A stretch of 64,000 nt of DNA from positions 62,001-126,000 of the forward strand of contig NZ_JYDE01000004.1 in assembly GCF_003263515.1 (NCBI RefSeq), written 5' to 3'. Under the pieces are notes generated by a model. It worked only from the letters and a program-made list of their open reading frames with translations. It was not told where the DNA came from and did no database searches. The DNA comes from Rahnella inusitata. GTDB lineage: Bacteria > Pseudomonadota > Gammaproteobacteria > Enterobacterales > Enterobacteriaceae. The translations under genes were made by a program, and so were the position numbers. Positions 1 to 9,124 of this stretch are shown piece after piece (the first letter of the stretch is position 1; each line of letters opens with the position of its first letter).

Positions 1-196
1 ATTTTTCCTCAGGACGGAATAGATATACTTTAATTCTATTGTCATTAATTTCTTTAATCACTTCCAGAGTATTATCTGTGGAATAATTATCTGATATTAT
101 TATTTCATCAGTTAATGAAAGTTGAGGAAGTATACTGTTGATTTGTTCTTTTATATATTTCTCGCCATTATAAGTTGGGATACAAACAGAAATCAT
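1..196 (-). CDS. Glycosyltransferase family 2, N-terminal part (cut by window edge)
   Basis: The first 65 codons of a family 2 (GT-A fold) glycosyltransferase, reading off the left edge. The start MISVCIPTYNGEKYI is the classic first beta strand and loop of GT2 enzymes, and an IISDNYSTDNT segment at about residues 33-43 matches the nucleotide-binding D-[ND]-x-S-x-D motif. The ATG at 196-194 overlaps the TGA of the upstream gene as ATGA, so the two are probably translationally coupled. It should add one sugar to the O-antigen repeat unit on the cytoplasmic face of the inner membrane. The sugar and linkage cannot be read from the sequence. The fragment is AT-rich like its neighbours. Confidence 0.85.
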   Translation of the reverse strand, partial: MISVCIPTYNGEKYIKEQINSILPQLSLTDEIIISDNYSTDNTLEVIKEINDNRIKVYLFRPEEK

Positions 197-1044
197 TTTA
201 TTCCTCTCACATATTTTTTATAAAAAACTGGCAAGAATTTTAATTTTTTGGTTCTAATAGTCAATTTGATAGCTCTTATGAAAACCATCATAAAATAGAT
301 AAAGTCATCATAAACAGTTAATCTTTCACAATTGCGAGCACATTCACAATAAATAGCATATCTATTTAAGAGATTTTTGTGATTTTCATCTTCGTTAGAT
401 AAATCCTGTTTTAATGTCAACGGCATTAAGTAAAATTCTTTAGACTTATCCTTGAGTCGCTCAATAAACTGGAAATCGCTGAAATCCAAATATACTGCTT
501 TGTTATATCCTCCAACTGAAATAGCCATCTTCACATCTAAAAGCATTCCGCTATTGATGGGAGAGTATTTATCAAGCGAATAAACTCCAGGGTCTAATTC
601 ATTTGTAACAAAACCACGATGCATTGCATATCTTAGAGGTGAACAAAATTCACCGTTCAACGTAAGCAATTTTGGAGCATGGAGATTAATACCAGGATTA
701 TCTTTAATTGATTGAAAATAAACACCCATAGCATCCACTGGGAAGATAGTATCTTGGTCTAATAGCAATACATATTTAAAACCTAAACATTTAGCTTTAT
801 GCATGCCTGAATTATATGCCGCACTCACTCCAGAGTTTTTAGGATCATGAATGTATATTACATTTCTATTTTTATAAATCCCACTAACAGGCGCTGCATT
901 TGAATGTTGTTTGGGAGAGTTATCATAAACAAAAATATCAGTAATGCACCCATCAACATCACCTTCTAAGAGTGAGTTAATACTATCGGCATACTGAAGT
1001 TCTTTTTTATATAAAACAACTATTGGCAATATTTTTTCGTTCAT
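193..1044 (-). CDS. Glycosyltransferase family 2, rhamnosyltransferase-like
   Basis: A 283-residue GT2 enzyme. Near the N-terminus IFVYDNS is followed by NSGVSAAYNSGM, and LLLDQDT at about residues 93-99 supplies the DxD metal/nucleotide-sugar site. This arrangement is typical of RfbF/RfbN-type rhamnosyltransferases. Because rmlBDAC lies upstream in the same locus, dTDP-L-rhamnose is a plausible donor, but this is inference. The C-terminal 40 residues are basic and hydrophobic, as in peripheral membrane glycosyltransferases. Its ATG follows the TAA of the wzy-like gene with no spacer, and its own TGA overlaps the next start. The gene is AT-rich compared with the chromosome backbone, which indicates horizontal origin. 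Confidence 0.82.
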   Translation of the reverse strand: MNEKILPIVVLYKKELQYADSINSLLEGDVDGCITDIFVYDNSPKQHSNAAPVSGIYKNRNVIYIHDPKNSGVSAAYNSGMHKAKCLGFKYVLLLDQDTIFPVDAMGVYFQSIKDNPGINLHAPKLLTLNGEFCSPLRYAMHRGFVTNELDPGVYSLDKYSPINSGMLLDVKMAISVGGYNKAVYLDFSDFQFIERLKDKSKEFYLMPLTLKQDLSNEDENHKNLLNRYAIYCECARNCERLTVYDDFIYFMMVFIRAIKLTIRTKKLKFLPVFYKKYVRGIK

Positions 1045-2082
1045 TTATATACTGTAACCTTTTACAATTTCATTGTGATATAAATTCATAAAAAACACCA
1101 AAACGGCTAATAAAACAACTGCAAATCTAGCAATTTTCCTTTGCTTACAATAGAGTGCAAGAATAGGTAAAACAATAATATCAGCTACTGAAAAAAGCTC
1201 GCTAATACGTATTGCAAATGCAGGTAATGAAGAAAGTAAAGCTAAGCTAATAGGTGATAAAGAATATAATTTGCACAACAGGACCATTGATGGATTGTCA
1301 TCAAATTTATTAGCATTACAGAAAACAACTATCAACACCCCTATATGGATCACCTGTAATGCAGAAAATACATTAACCGCCTCAACCATTCCATTAGCAG
1401 TTTGGTATTTATAAATGGTTAACTTCTCTTGTAACACTGAAATAGGAATATATCTTAATATTTCTAAAGGATTAAAGTTTAATATTATAATGCTATAGCT
1501 AATAATGATTAACAGAAAAGAACTGAATATGAATTTATTGCTAATCCTTTTGGTGTCGAACATCAATGAAACCAGAAGTATTATCATAGAAAAATGGAAA
1601 AGTGTTGCAACTAATACAAACGCAATAAATTTATTCTTTCTTCCATCAATTATATACTTCAATGAATAGAAACCGATCGCACTAGCAACCCCTATCCTTA
1701 TTTGCGTCAACTCATGAACAAAATAAAAGTTCGAGTAATATATTAGCAACGACAAACAAATATAAGGAGAGAAATATCTGATGTATTTGGATTTATAATG
1801 TAATGCTAACGCTGCATAAATTACAAATATAAAAAAATAAGAACCTGTAATTACATGCGAAATATAAGTTAACAATATGAATGTTGGCTCTATTGTATAA
1901 GAATCCCCATTAATCAAGTACTCATATATGCTAATGTATGTTTTATAATCTCGATCAACATCATCACTTCTCAATGCAGCCACAATGAAAAGAATAAAAA
2001 TTGAAAAATTAAACAGTTTCTTATTGTTCTCAAAGCAACAATTTACAACTAACACTAATAACAAGATAATATAAATTAACAT
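1045..2082 (-). CDS. wzy: O-antigen polymerase candidate (Wzy, EpsG-like)
   Basis: A 345-residue, very hydrophobic polytopic protein with about ten predicted membrane segments. The N-terminal stretch with AALRSDDVDRDYKTY, just after the second membrane segment, resembles the conserved R-x-x-x-x-D-Y region of EpsG-family polymerases. A later segment with HELTQIRIGVASAI matches the family's R-x-G/A-x-A element. Wzy joins O units on undecaprenyl diphosphate at the periplasmic face. It lies between glycosyltransferase genes downstream of wzx, where a polymerase is expected, and no other polymerase candidate is visible in the window. The symbol is assigned by position plus topology, not by close recognition. 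Base composition is strongly AT-rich. Confidence 0.72.
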   Translation of the reverse strand: MLIYIILLLVLVVNCCFENNKKLFNFSIFILFIVAALRSDDVDRDYKTYISIYEYLINGDSYTIEPTFILLTYISHVITGSYFFIFVIYAALALHYKSKYIRYFSPYICLSLLIYYSNFYFVHELTQIRIGVASAIGFYSLKYIIDGRKNKFIAFVLVATLFHFSMIILLVSLMFDTKRISNKFIFSSFLLIIISYSIIILNFNPLEILRYIPISVLQEKLTIYKYQTANGMVEAVNVFSALQVIHIGVLIVVFCNANKFDDNPSMVLLCKLYSLSPISLALLSSLPAFAIRISELFSVADIIVLPILALYCKQRKIARFAVVLLAVLVFFMNLYHNEIVKGYSI

Positions 2083-2092
2083 TTAATTCCTA

Positions 2093-2956
2093 CTAGTGGT
2101 TATCAAATTTTCTCATCCCTTTACGGAGAATATATTTAAGCAAAAAATAACGCCTCCGCGCCCCCCAAAATAACTTCATAGGCCTTGCTAAAAGTTTATT
2201 ATAAACTCTTATTTTATTGCTAACTCTGTTCAATTGAGTAGCTTTCATATCTGCCCCCATGAGGGTAAAGCATTTTATTTTCTCTTCGACTTTTGATGCT
2301 TCAGATTGAAGTTTATAATTTATCCAACCATGATGTTCAGCTGTAAATGTCCTTGGTGTTCGACATGAATAAAGTTCAGGACGAAGATATCTTATATGAT
2401 CTGGATAAAATTCATAGCCTGTTATCGACCAATCCCATCGATAAATTGCGGCAGTTGTATCTACAGGCGATATATATAGCGGCCCAATTTTTTTATCTTC
2501 ATTATACAATTTACGCTCTTGCTCATAGATCTCCTTATAGAAAGGGTCTTCAGCAATTAAATCCCAATTCAGTGAAATGCCAATTTTACCAAGGCATCTA
2601 AATTGTTCCATATAACTTATTAAATCTAGTAACCAGCAGGTTGTATCATTATTATTTTTAAACTCAACGTCCCCATCGGTCATGACAAAATACTCAGAAT
2701 TACTGAGATTCTTAATATTCCTTAAGTGATTATTCAACCCAAGAACCCATAGGTTATTATTATTTTTAATAACTGTTATATTTTCATGCGTAGAATATTC
2801 GTTGAGCAAACCAATTTGCTCTTGCTCATTAGAGTTATTATCTATTATGTATATATGAAATGAGCATGTAATGGTTTGTAATAGTGAGTCTATACACTTT
2901 CTCAACAATCCGTTTTCATTTCTTGTCATAATAACAATAGGAATTTGTTTGTTCAT
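2093..2956 (-). CDS. Glycosyltransferase family 2
   Basis: A 287-residue glycosyltransferase starting MNKQIPIVIMTRNENGLL, the GT2 nucleotide-binding strand. HIYIIDNNSNEQ follows at about residue 35, and FVMTDGDVEF at about residues 90-99 contains the DxD-type metal site. The middle holds a long insert rich in aromatic residues, and the C-terminus is basic (GARRRYFLLKYILRKGMRKF), consistent with membrane association. The start ATG lies one base after the TGA of wzx. Its role is probably transfer of one O-unit sugar; specificity is unknown. A separate reading frame on the plus strand inside this gene is an AT-driven shadow. Confidence 0.8.
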   Translation of the reverse strand: MNKQIPIVIMTRNENGLLRKCIDSLLQTITCSFHIYIIDNNSNEQEQIGLLNEYSTHENITVIKNNNNLWVLGLNNHLRNIKNLSNSEYFVMTDGDVEFKNNNDTTCWLLDLISYMEQFRCLGKIGISLNWDLIAEDPFYKEIYEQERKLYNEDKKIGPLYISPVDTTAAIYRWDWSITGYEFYPDHIRYLRPELYSCRTPRTFTAEHHGWINYKLQSEASKVEEKIKCFTLMGADMKATQLNRVSNKIRVYNKLLARPMKLFWGARRRYFLLKYILRKGMRKFDNH

Positions 2957-2957
2957 T

Positions 2958-4511
2958 TCAAGTCCTGTTGAAGAAATGCTGTTTTAATAATTCACGAAGT
3001 GCTTTACTACCTGCAAGAAAGACTCCTCCTGATATAATAGAGGCTGAAACCCCTAATATTATACAATTAATAATAAAATCAAACAAATTACCTGTGTGGA
3101 ATTTATCTAAGACATTCAACTGATTGATTAAAACCAAATAAAGCGTAACAATTGATATCAAAGATAATGACCAGACTAATATATGATGTTTTACAAATTC
3201 AGAAGTCGTTTTTCCAAAAGCTTTTTTATACAAATAGTATGGTCTCGCCGCCATTACAATGCATATATTTGAAATTATCGTACCAATAACCACACCTTTG
3301 ATACCAAAAAAATGTACCAAGATTAAGGAAAATATCAGATTAAGCAATCCCTCCATAATTGGCAGATGCGTATCAGACATATATCCGTATGCAACTTTAA
3401 AAATATCAACCGATGTTCTGGCTATGAGGCAAAAACAGTTTAGTGCCAAGAGCGAGACTACTGTTTGAGGCAATACAACATCTTCACCTAACCAAAGTGT
3501 TATTAAATTACTAGAGACGGTGAAATAACAAAAGGAGAATATTGATGCCCAGCACATGAATATTACGTTTATTTGTACAAATTTCTCATAGGTAGCATCA
3601 CTTCCTTTCTCATGAAGATAGTTACCTAGTGCAGAGTTAAGTGGCACACTCAGCGTAGTTATTATGAATGACATCGCTTGCGCAAGCATTATATATGAGG
3701 AGTATGAAGTTACCGAAGACAACCCAAGAAAAATAGAAATGATAATGTAATCAGTGTTGAAAATGAGAACGCCGGATATTTTATGTATAAACGTTTTTTT
3801 TATTTCAGCAAAAATATTTTTCTTTATTATAACATTTACATTCTTTTCAATCTCTGAGTTCAATGTATATTGTTGTTTTACAATTTTTTTGAAAAAATAC
3901 ATTTGAACACTTACTGACATCACTTCCAACATACTAAAAACAATAAAACCATAATTGAGTTTCAAAGCAGCAATTTGTAATAAAAAACAGGTAACTCTAG
4001 CAACACCATTTATTAACCTTAAGTAATATACTTTTTGGTCAGCAGTTAACAGAATTGATTCAGCGCTATAACTATATGATAATGAGGTGCTAAAAACGAA
4101 AAGTATCCACGGCAGATAAAGGTTATAAAAATCGATACTTGATTTGACTATATATGGCAACAGAAAGCATAGTATCAACCCAATACCGAGTATAACCTTT
4201 TGGATCACATTATAAATACTCCTTACTGCAATAAATGTGCTGGATAAAACACTATTGTTATTATCATTTAATGGTTTGAAGAGTAAATATGTAGATGCTG
4301 TGCCTAATCCTAATTCTGCTAAATTCAAAAAACCTAACATTTGGTTTATAAGAAGATAATAACCAGTTAACTCTGTACCTAATGAGTCAAAAAACACTTT
4401 CCTGACCCAGAATGTCATAGCCATTATTAGAATTGAAAAAACGAAGCCATATTTAAATGACTTCATCACATTTTTTTTTCTCATATAGTCATCATCAGTT
4501 CTAATATTCAC
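2958..4511 (-). CDS. wzx: O-antigen flippase (Wzx, MATE/MOP superfamily)
   Basis: A 517-residue polytopic protein of about 12-14 membrane segments, the usual size for polysaccharide flippases. The N-terminal KSFKYGFVFSILIMAMTFWVRKVF and the following LGTELTGYYLL..NLAELGLGTAS match the Wzx pattern, in which an early FG-type turn and an ELGLG-like motif end helix 2. It moves undecaprenyl-PP-linked O units across the inner membrane. The start is uncertain. The longest frame begins with GTG at 4511, but ATG at 4484 or 4466 gives the same membrane core, and none has a good ribosome site. The gene follows a large palindrome downstream of rmlC and is AT-rich. Confidence 0.82.
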   Translation of the reverse strand: MNIRTDDDYMRKKNVMKSFKYGFVFSILIMAMTFWVRKVFFDSLGTELTGYYLLINQMLGFLNLAELGLGTASTYLLFKPLNDNNNSVLSSTFIAVRSIYNVIQKVILGIGLILCFLLPYIVKSSIDFYNLYLPWILFVFSTSLSYSYSAESILLTADQKVYYLRLINGVARVTCFLLQIAALKLNYGFIVFSMLEVMSVSVQMYFFKKIVKQQYTLNSEIEKNVNVIIKKNIFAEIKKTFIHKISGVLIFNTDYIIISIFLGLSSVTSYSSYIMLAQAMSFIITTLSVPLNSALGNYLHEKGSDATYEKFVQINVIFMCWASIFSFCYFTVSSNLITLWLGEDVVLPQTVVSLLALNCFCLIARTSVDIFKVAYGYMSDTHLPIMEGLLNLIFSLILVHFFGIKGVVIGTIISNICIVMAARPYYLYKKAFGKTTSEFVKHHILVWSLSLISIVTLYLVLINQLNVLDKFHTGNLFDFIINCIILGVSASIISGGVFLAGSKALRELLKQHFFNRT

Positions 4512-4524
4512 TACAGATAAATTT

Positions 4525-4560
4525 ATAGCTGAGTAATATAATATTATATGACTCAGCTAT
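4525..4560. repeat. 36-base near-perfect palindrome between rmlC and wzx
   Basis: The arms ATAGCTGAGT and ACTCAGCTAT (10 bases each) enclose an inner AT-only palindrome (ATATAAT then ATTATAT). Only one symmetric pair in the 36 bases is mismatched. In RNA it would form a long hairpin between the conserved rml genes and the strain-specific genes. On the minus strand it is followed by an A/T-rich stretch but no clean U-tract, so terminator activity is uncertain. Confidence 0.7.
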
Positions 4561-4563
4561 GCG

Positions 4564-5103
4564 TTATAATGTCTTAAGCTTTGTAGCACTTAGATCTTTA
4601 TCAGAGAGTAAAAACTCTCGATTTATATTTGGCCAAGATATATTAATATCTTCGTCACACCAAAGAATACTACGATCATGTGTTGGAGAATAATAATTCG
4701 TTGTCTTATAAACGAATTCTGCAGTTTCACTCAATACCAGGAAACCATGAGCAAAACCTTCTGGGATCCAAAGCTGACGTTTGTTCTCAGCAGAAAGATG
4801 TACACCAACCCATTGACCAAATGTTGGTGAACTCTTGCGGATATCGACAGCAACATCAAACACTTCCCCCACTACGCAGCGGACTAATTTAGCTTGCGCA
4901 AATGGTGGGAGTTGAAAGTGAAGTCCGCGAAGGACGCCTTCAGTCGATTTGGAATGATTGTCTTGAATGAAATCAACTTTGTAACCCACGGCATCTTCAA
5001 AAACTTTTTGATTAAAGCTCTCAAAGAAAAAACCACGGTCATCACCAAATACTTTAGGTTCTAAAATCAATACATCTGGAATTTCAGTTTTAATAATTTG
5101 CAT
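4564..5103 (-). CDS. rfbC: dTDP-4-dehydrorhamnose 3,5-epimerase
   Basis: RmlC, 179 residues, the family length. It epimerises C3 and C5 of dTDP-4-keto-6-deoxyglucose, the third step to dTDP-L-rhamnose, as a cytoplasmic cupin dimer. Visible signatures are the RGFFFESFN strand near residue 23, SKSTEGVLRGLHFQ with the catalytic His62, and PEGFAHGFLVLS in the cupin core. It is the last of four contiguous rhamnose genes, and its ATG is five bases after the stop of rfbA. After it the base composition drops to that of the variable O-unit genes. Confidence 0.96.
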   Translation of the reverse strand: MQIIKTEIPDVLILEPKVFGDDRGFFFESFNQKVFEDAVGYKVDFIQDNHSKSTEGVLRGLHFQLPPFAQAKLVRCVVGEVFDVAVDIRKSSPTFGQWVGVHLSAENKRQLWIPEGFAHGFLVLSETAEFVYKTTNYYSPTHDRSILWCDEDINISWPNINREFLLSDKDLSATKLKTL

Positions 5104-5108
5104 GAGTT

Positions 5109-5987
5109 TTAATAACCTTTAATCATCTTCAACAAATATTTGCCGTAATCATTTTTAATTAATGGGGCAGCCAATTTCTTAACCTGCTCTACATCGATAA
5201 AACCTTTGCGGAAGGCGATCTCTTCAGGGCACGCAACTTTTAACCCCTGACGAAGTTCAATAGTCTGAATAAAATTACTCGCTTCGATTAAACTCTGATG
5301 CGTGCCGGTATCCAGCCATGCGTATCCACGTCCCATCATGGCAACCGATAAACGCCCCTCTTCGAGATATAATCTGTTTATGTCAGTGATCTCATATTCA
5401 CCACGTGGTGATGGCTTCAATCCTTTAGCCATTTTGACAACACTGTTATCGTAGAAGTAAAGCCCCGTAACCGCATAATTGCTTTTTGGTTCTAATGGCT
5501 TTTCTTCGAGAGAGATAGCTTTACCTTCTTTATCAAACTCCACCACGCCGTAACGTTCCGGATCATGGACATGATAAGCAAACACGGTAGCACCAGACTC
5601 TTTGGCTACAGCAGCCTCTAACTGTTTCTGTAAATCATGCCCGTAGAAAATGTTGTCACCGAGTACCAGTGCACAATCATCATCACCAATAAACTCTTCG
5701 CCAATAACAAAAGCCTGAGCAAGACCATCAGGGCTTTCTTGAATTTTATACTGCAGGTTTAATCCCCACTGACTACCGTCGCCCAGCAGTTGCTCAAAAC
5801 GTGGTGTGTCTTGGGGTGTACTGATAATGAGAATATCGCGGATACCGGCCAGCATAAGGGTGCTGATCGGGTAATAGATCATCGGCTTATCATAAATAGG
5901 TAACAGTTGTTTACTGACTGCCATTGTCACCGGGTACAGGCGCGTGCCTGATCCGCCAGCGAGAATAATACCTTTACGTGTGGTCAT
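5109..5987 (-). CDS. rfbA: Glucose-1-phosphate thymidylyltransferase
   Basis: RmlA, 292 residues. It makes dTDP-glucose from dTTP and glucose-1-phosphate, the first step to dTDP-L-rhamnose. The nucleotidyltransferase signature [11 protein letters not shown] at residues 9-19 is intact and followed by [28 protein letters not shown] and the EEKP motif (about residues 160-163) provide the metal and sugar contacts. The length and all core motifs match the single-domain homotetrameric enzyme. It sits between rfbD and rfbC, so end product and feedback target are made from one transcript. Confidence 0.97.
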   Translation of the reverse strand: MTTRKGIILAGGSGTRLYPVTMAVSKQLLPIYDKPMIYYPISTLMLAGIRDILIISTPQDTPRFEQLLGDGSQWGLNLQYKIQESPDGLAQAFVIGEEFIGDDDCALVLGDNIFYGHDLQKQLEAAVAKESGATVFAYHVHDPERYGVVEFDKEGKAISLEEKPLEPKSNYAVTGLYFYDNSVVKMAKGLKPSPRGEYEITDINRLYLEEGRLSVAMMGRGYAWLDTGTHQSLIEASNFIQTIELRQGLKVACPEEIAFRKGFIDVEQVKKLAAPLIKNDYGKYLLKMIKGY

Positions 5988-6047
5988 TTTAAGCTCTCAA
6001 TTTTGTCGCTGCCCTTTAACGGGCAATAATTATTTAACTAGTGACTA

Positions 6048-6947
6048 TTACAGACCCGAAGGTGTGAACAATTCAGCGAGCATGCGTTTAACCCCGACAT
6101 CCCAGCGTGGCAGTGTTAAATCAAAGGTCTGTTGAAACTTACTATTATCAAGACGTGAATTATTTGGGCGTCGGGCGGGCGTAGGATATGCGCTCGTTGC
6201 AACCGGATGAGTTTGCTTTAACGCGAGTTCATAACCCGCACTTTGCGCTTCAGTGAAGACCACATTTGCAAAATCAAACCAGGTCGTTATGCCAGAGGCA
6301 ACAAGATGATACAGACCGGCTACTTCAGGCTTGCGCATTGCGGTTGTTATAGCATGCGCGGTACAGTCGGCGAGAAGTTCAGCACCGGTTGGCGCACCAA
6401 ACTGGTCATTGATAATTGAAAGCTCTTCCCGGTCTTTTGCAAGACGAAGCATGGTTTTTGCAAAGTTATTCCCTTTGCCAGCATATACCCAGCTTGTGCG
6501 AAAAATCAGGTGCTTAGGGCAATGCTTCTGAACAGCAATTTCACCGGCAAGCTTGGTTTCACCGTAGGTATTCAATGGTCCGGTTGCATCATCTTCTGAC
6601 CAGGGTTTATCACCGTCGCCTGGGAACACGTAATCAGTAGAATAATGGACTAACCATGCACCGATTAAGGCAGCCTCTTTTGCAATCGCTTCAACACTCG
6701 TCGCATTCAGCAATTGGGCGAAATCAGGTTCTGATTCTGCTTTATCAACTGCGGTATGTGCAGCAGCATTCACGATAACATCAGGTTTAATACGGCGAAC
6801 TGTTTCAGCTATCCCTTCTGGATTGCTGAAATCACCGCAGTATTCTTTTGAATGCACGTCAAGGGCAATCACATTTCCTAAAGGAGCCAGAGCGCGCTGT
6901 AATTCCCAACCTACCTGGCCTGTTTTGCCAAACAGAAGAATATCCAT
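6048..6947 (-). CDS. rfbD: dTDP-4-dehydrorhamnose reductase
   Basis: RmlD, 299 residues, an extended-SDR reductase that makes dTDP-L-rhamnose with NAD(P)H. The Rossmann glycine motif LLFGKTGQVGWEL is at residues 4-16. The STDYVFPG segment and the catalytic pair Tyr128/Lys132 (YGETK) are present. Its ATG overlaps the TAA of rfbB by one base (TAATG), so translation is probably coupled. About 60 bases separate it from rfbA. Confidence 0.96.
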   Translation of the reverse strand: MDILLFGKTGQVGWELQRALAPLGNVIALDVHSKEYCGDFSNPEGIAETVRRIKPDVIVNAAAHTAVDKAESEPDFAQLLNATSVEAIAKEAALIGAWLVHYSTDYVFPGDGDKPWSEDDATGPLNTYGETKLAGEIAVQKHCPKHLIFRTSWVYAGKGNNFAKTMLRLAKDREELSIINDQFGAPTGAELLADCTAHAITTAMRKPEVAGLYHLVASGITTWFDFANVVFTEAQSAGYELALKQTHPVATSAYPTPARRPNNSRLDNSKFQQTFDLTLPRWDVGVKRMLAELFTPSGL

Positions 6948-8032
6948 TATTTGCGATCTCCATAATTCTGCTCAACCCAAGATTTATAAGCACCGCTTTT
7001 GATGTTATCAACCCACTTCTTATTATCTAAATACCATTGAACTGTTTTACGAATACCACTTTCAAACGTTTCAAGTGGCTTCCAGTTTAATTCCTGATTA
7101 ATTTTATCTGCATCAATGGCATAACGACGGTCATGACCAGGGCGATCGGCGACGTAAGTGATTTGTTCGCGATAGGAAACGTCTTTTGGGACAATTTCAT
7201 CAAGCAAACCGCAAATGGTCAGCACTACGTCGATATTTTTCTTCTCATTGTGCCCACCGATGTTATAGGTCTCACCAATTACACCCTCGGTGACGACGGT
7301 ATAAAGCGCGCGCGCATGATCCTCAACGTACAACCAGTCACGGATCTGATCGCCCTTACCGTAAATCGGCAGATTTTTGCCTTCCAGTGCGTTAAGGATG
7401 ACTAATGGAATGAGTTTTTCAGGAAAGTGATATGGACCGTAGTTGTTTGAACAGTTAGTCACAATACATGGCAGGCCATAGGTACGCTGCCATGCACGAA
7501 CAAGATGGTCGCTTGAGGCTTTAGATGCGGAGTAAGGGCTACTTGGCGCGTAAGGCGTCTTTTCGGTGAACAGAGGCAGTGCCTCCTGGCTTTGCCACTC
7601 ATCAGGATGGGGTAAATCACCATAGACTTCATCTGTAGAAATATGATGGAAGCGGAAAACGTCTTTTCTTTCCTGAGTCAGCTGCGACCAATATGCGCGA
7701 GTTGCTTCAAGCAGGGTATAAGTCCCTACGATGTTAGTCTCGATGAAATCAGCTGGGCCGGTGATAGACCGATCAACGTGACTTTCTGCAGCGAGATGCA
7801 TTACCGCATCAGGTTGATGTGTTACAAAAATCTGATCAAGAGCGATCTTATCGCAAATATCTGCCTGAACAAAAGTGTAGCGTTCGTTATCAGATACCTT
7901 CTCAACTGATTCAAGATTCCCAGCGTATGTGAGTTTATCAACGTTGATAACGCTGTCATTGGTATTATTTATTATATGACGAACAACTGCAGAACCAATA
8001 AAACCGGCACCACCAGTAACTAAAATTTTCAT
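6947..8032 (-). CDS. rfbB: dTDP-glucose 4,6-dehydratase
   Basis: RmlB, 361 residues, an extended SDR that oxidises, dehydrates and reduces dTDP-glucose to the 4-keto-6-deoxy sugar. The NAD motif TGGAGFIGS is at residues 6-14. The catalytic Thr133-Asp134-Glu135 in [11 protein letters not shown] and the Tyr167/Lys171 pair (YSASK) are intact. [14 protein letters not shown] and [13 protein letters not shown] are hallmark segments of RmlB. It is the first rhamnose gene after the WecA-type transferase. Confidence 0.97.
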   Translation of the reverse strand: MKILVTGGAGFIGSAVVRHIINNTNDSVINVDKLTYAGNLESVEKVSDNERYTFVQADICDKIALDQIFVTHQPDAVMHLAAESHVDRSITGPADFIETNIVGTYTLLEATRAYWSQLTQERKDVFRFHHISTDEVYGDLPHPDEWQSQEALPLFTEKTPYAPSSPYSASKASSDHLVRAWQRTYGLPCIVTNCSNNYGPYHFPEKLIPLVILNALEGKNLPIYGKGDQIRDWLYVEDHARALYTVVTEGVIGETYNIGGHNEKKNIDVVLTICGLLDEIVPKDVSYREQITYVADRPGHDRRYAIDADKINQELNWKPLETFESGIRKTVQWYLDNKKWVDNIKSGAYKSWVEQNYGDRK

Positions 8033-8086
8033 TTATAGTCTCTCTTTAACAAATAACATCTTTATTTTAAATAGGTTAGCTTTGGC

Positions 8087-9124
8087 TTAGCAGTTATTCT
8101 CTTTGAGCGCGCCTGTTCTGGCAAGTTTATTAATGAACAATACGAACGCCACAAAACAGAGAATAAAGAAAACCAGAACGGCAAGCTGATTGTAGTTTTT
8201 ATAATCGGCAAAAATACCCACTACCGAAAATGAAATAGATATCGCTAACACTATTATCAATGCAGTAGAATGCCTGAAACCGTATTTCAAAAGAATATGA
8301 TGTAAATGCTCACGGTCCGGTTTAAAAGGGCTGTCTCCCCTGCGTACTCTCGCAACCATCACACGGATCATATCCATCAGTGGCACTGCGATGATCCATA
8401 GTGCAGTAACCGGATGTAATATTGCTGTAGTCCCCTGCGTTGCCAGAATAATTAACCAGATAACGGTAAATCCAATCAAAGTACTTCCGGCATCCCCCAT
8501 GAAGACTTTAAATTTACGTCCCCACGGGATGCCTAAGTTCAGCAGTATGTAAGGGATACAGGCTATTGTCAGACAAATACACCACTGCGCCAGTTCAAAG
8601 TTATTATGTAGTGAAAAGGCTACACCTAACGAGGCAAAACTGACGCAAGATAAAGCACCAAGCAATCCGTCAATTCCATCCACCATATTGAAGGCATTAA
8701 TTGCACACATAACGGCGAATATTGTCACTACATATCCCAAAATACCTAAACCAACCGGGTAACCCAGGAAAATATCACCGAGTGAAGCAAGATGTAATCC
8801 ACTAAACATCATGACTATGGCCACAAATGCTTGCAAAGCTATACGGGGTGTAACAGGCAAATCGTAACGATCATCCAGGACGCCGACAAGTAATAGTAAG
8901 CTGGTACAAATGATGTAATAGCTAAAATTTGGGAACCAATCAGGCTGCAAGAAAAACAATACCCAAATAGATATGTATATTGAAACGCCCCCGACCAGAG
9001 GAATATGCCCATTGTGATGTTTCCTCGCATTAGGTTTGTCTACCAACCCAACACGACGCGCAATTTTACGGGCAACAAATAATGAAGCTAACGCACTGAA
9101 AAATATTATAATATATTCTTGCAT
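8087..9124 (-). CDS. wecA: Undecaprenyl-phosphate HexNAc-1-phosphate transferase (WecA-type)
   Basis: A 345-residue member of the MraY/WecA polyisoprenyl-phosphate transferase family with about 11 membrane helices. It transfers GlcNAc-1-P (or another HexNAc-1-P) from UDP to undecaprenyl phosphate and so starts each O unit. Visible motifs are the Mg-binding DDRYD at residues 84-88, NAFNMVDGIDG at 143-153, VFMGDAGS, and the cytoplasmic HLHHILLKYGF carbohydrate-recognition loop. It resembles WecA but sits as the first gene of the O-antigen operon, not in the enterobacterial common antigen cluster. It may therefore be a paralogue dedicated to O antigen, and the symbol names the family rather than proven orthology. 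Confidence 0.85.
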   Translation of the reverse strand: MQEYIIIFFSALASLFVARKIARRVGLVDKPNARKHHNGHIPLVGGVSIYISIWVLFFLQPDWFPNFSYYIICTSLLLLVGVLDDRYDLPVTPRIALQAFVAIVMMFSGLHLASLGDIFLGYPVGLGILGYVVTIFAVMCAINAFNMVDGIDGLLGALSCVSFASLGVAFSLHNNFELAQWCICLTIACIPYILLNLGIPWGRKFKVFMGDAGSTLIGFTVIWLIILATQGTTAILHPVTALWIIAVPLMDMIRVMVARVRRGDSPFKPDREHLHHILLKYGFRHSTALIIVLAISISFSVVGIFADYKNYNQLAVLVFFILCFVAFVLFINKLARTGALKENNC

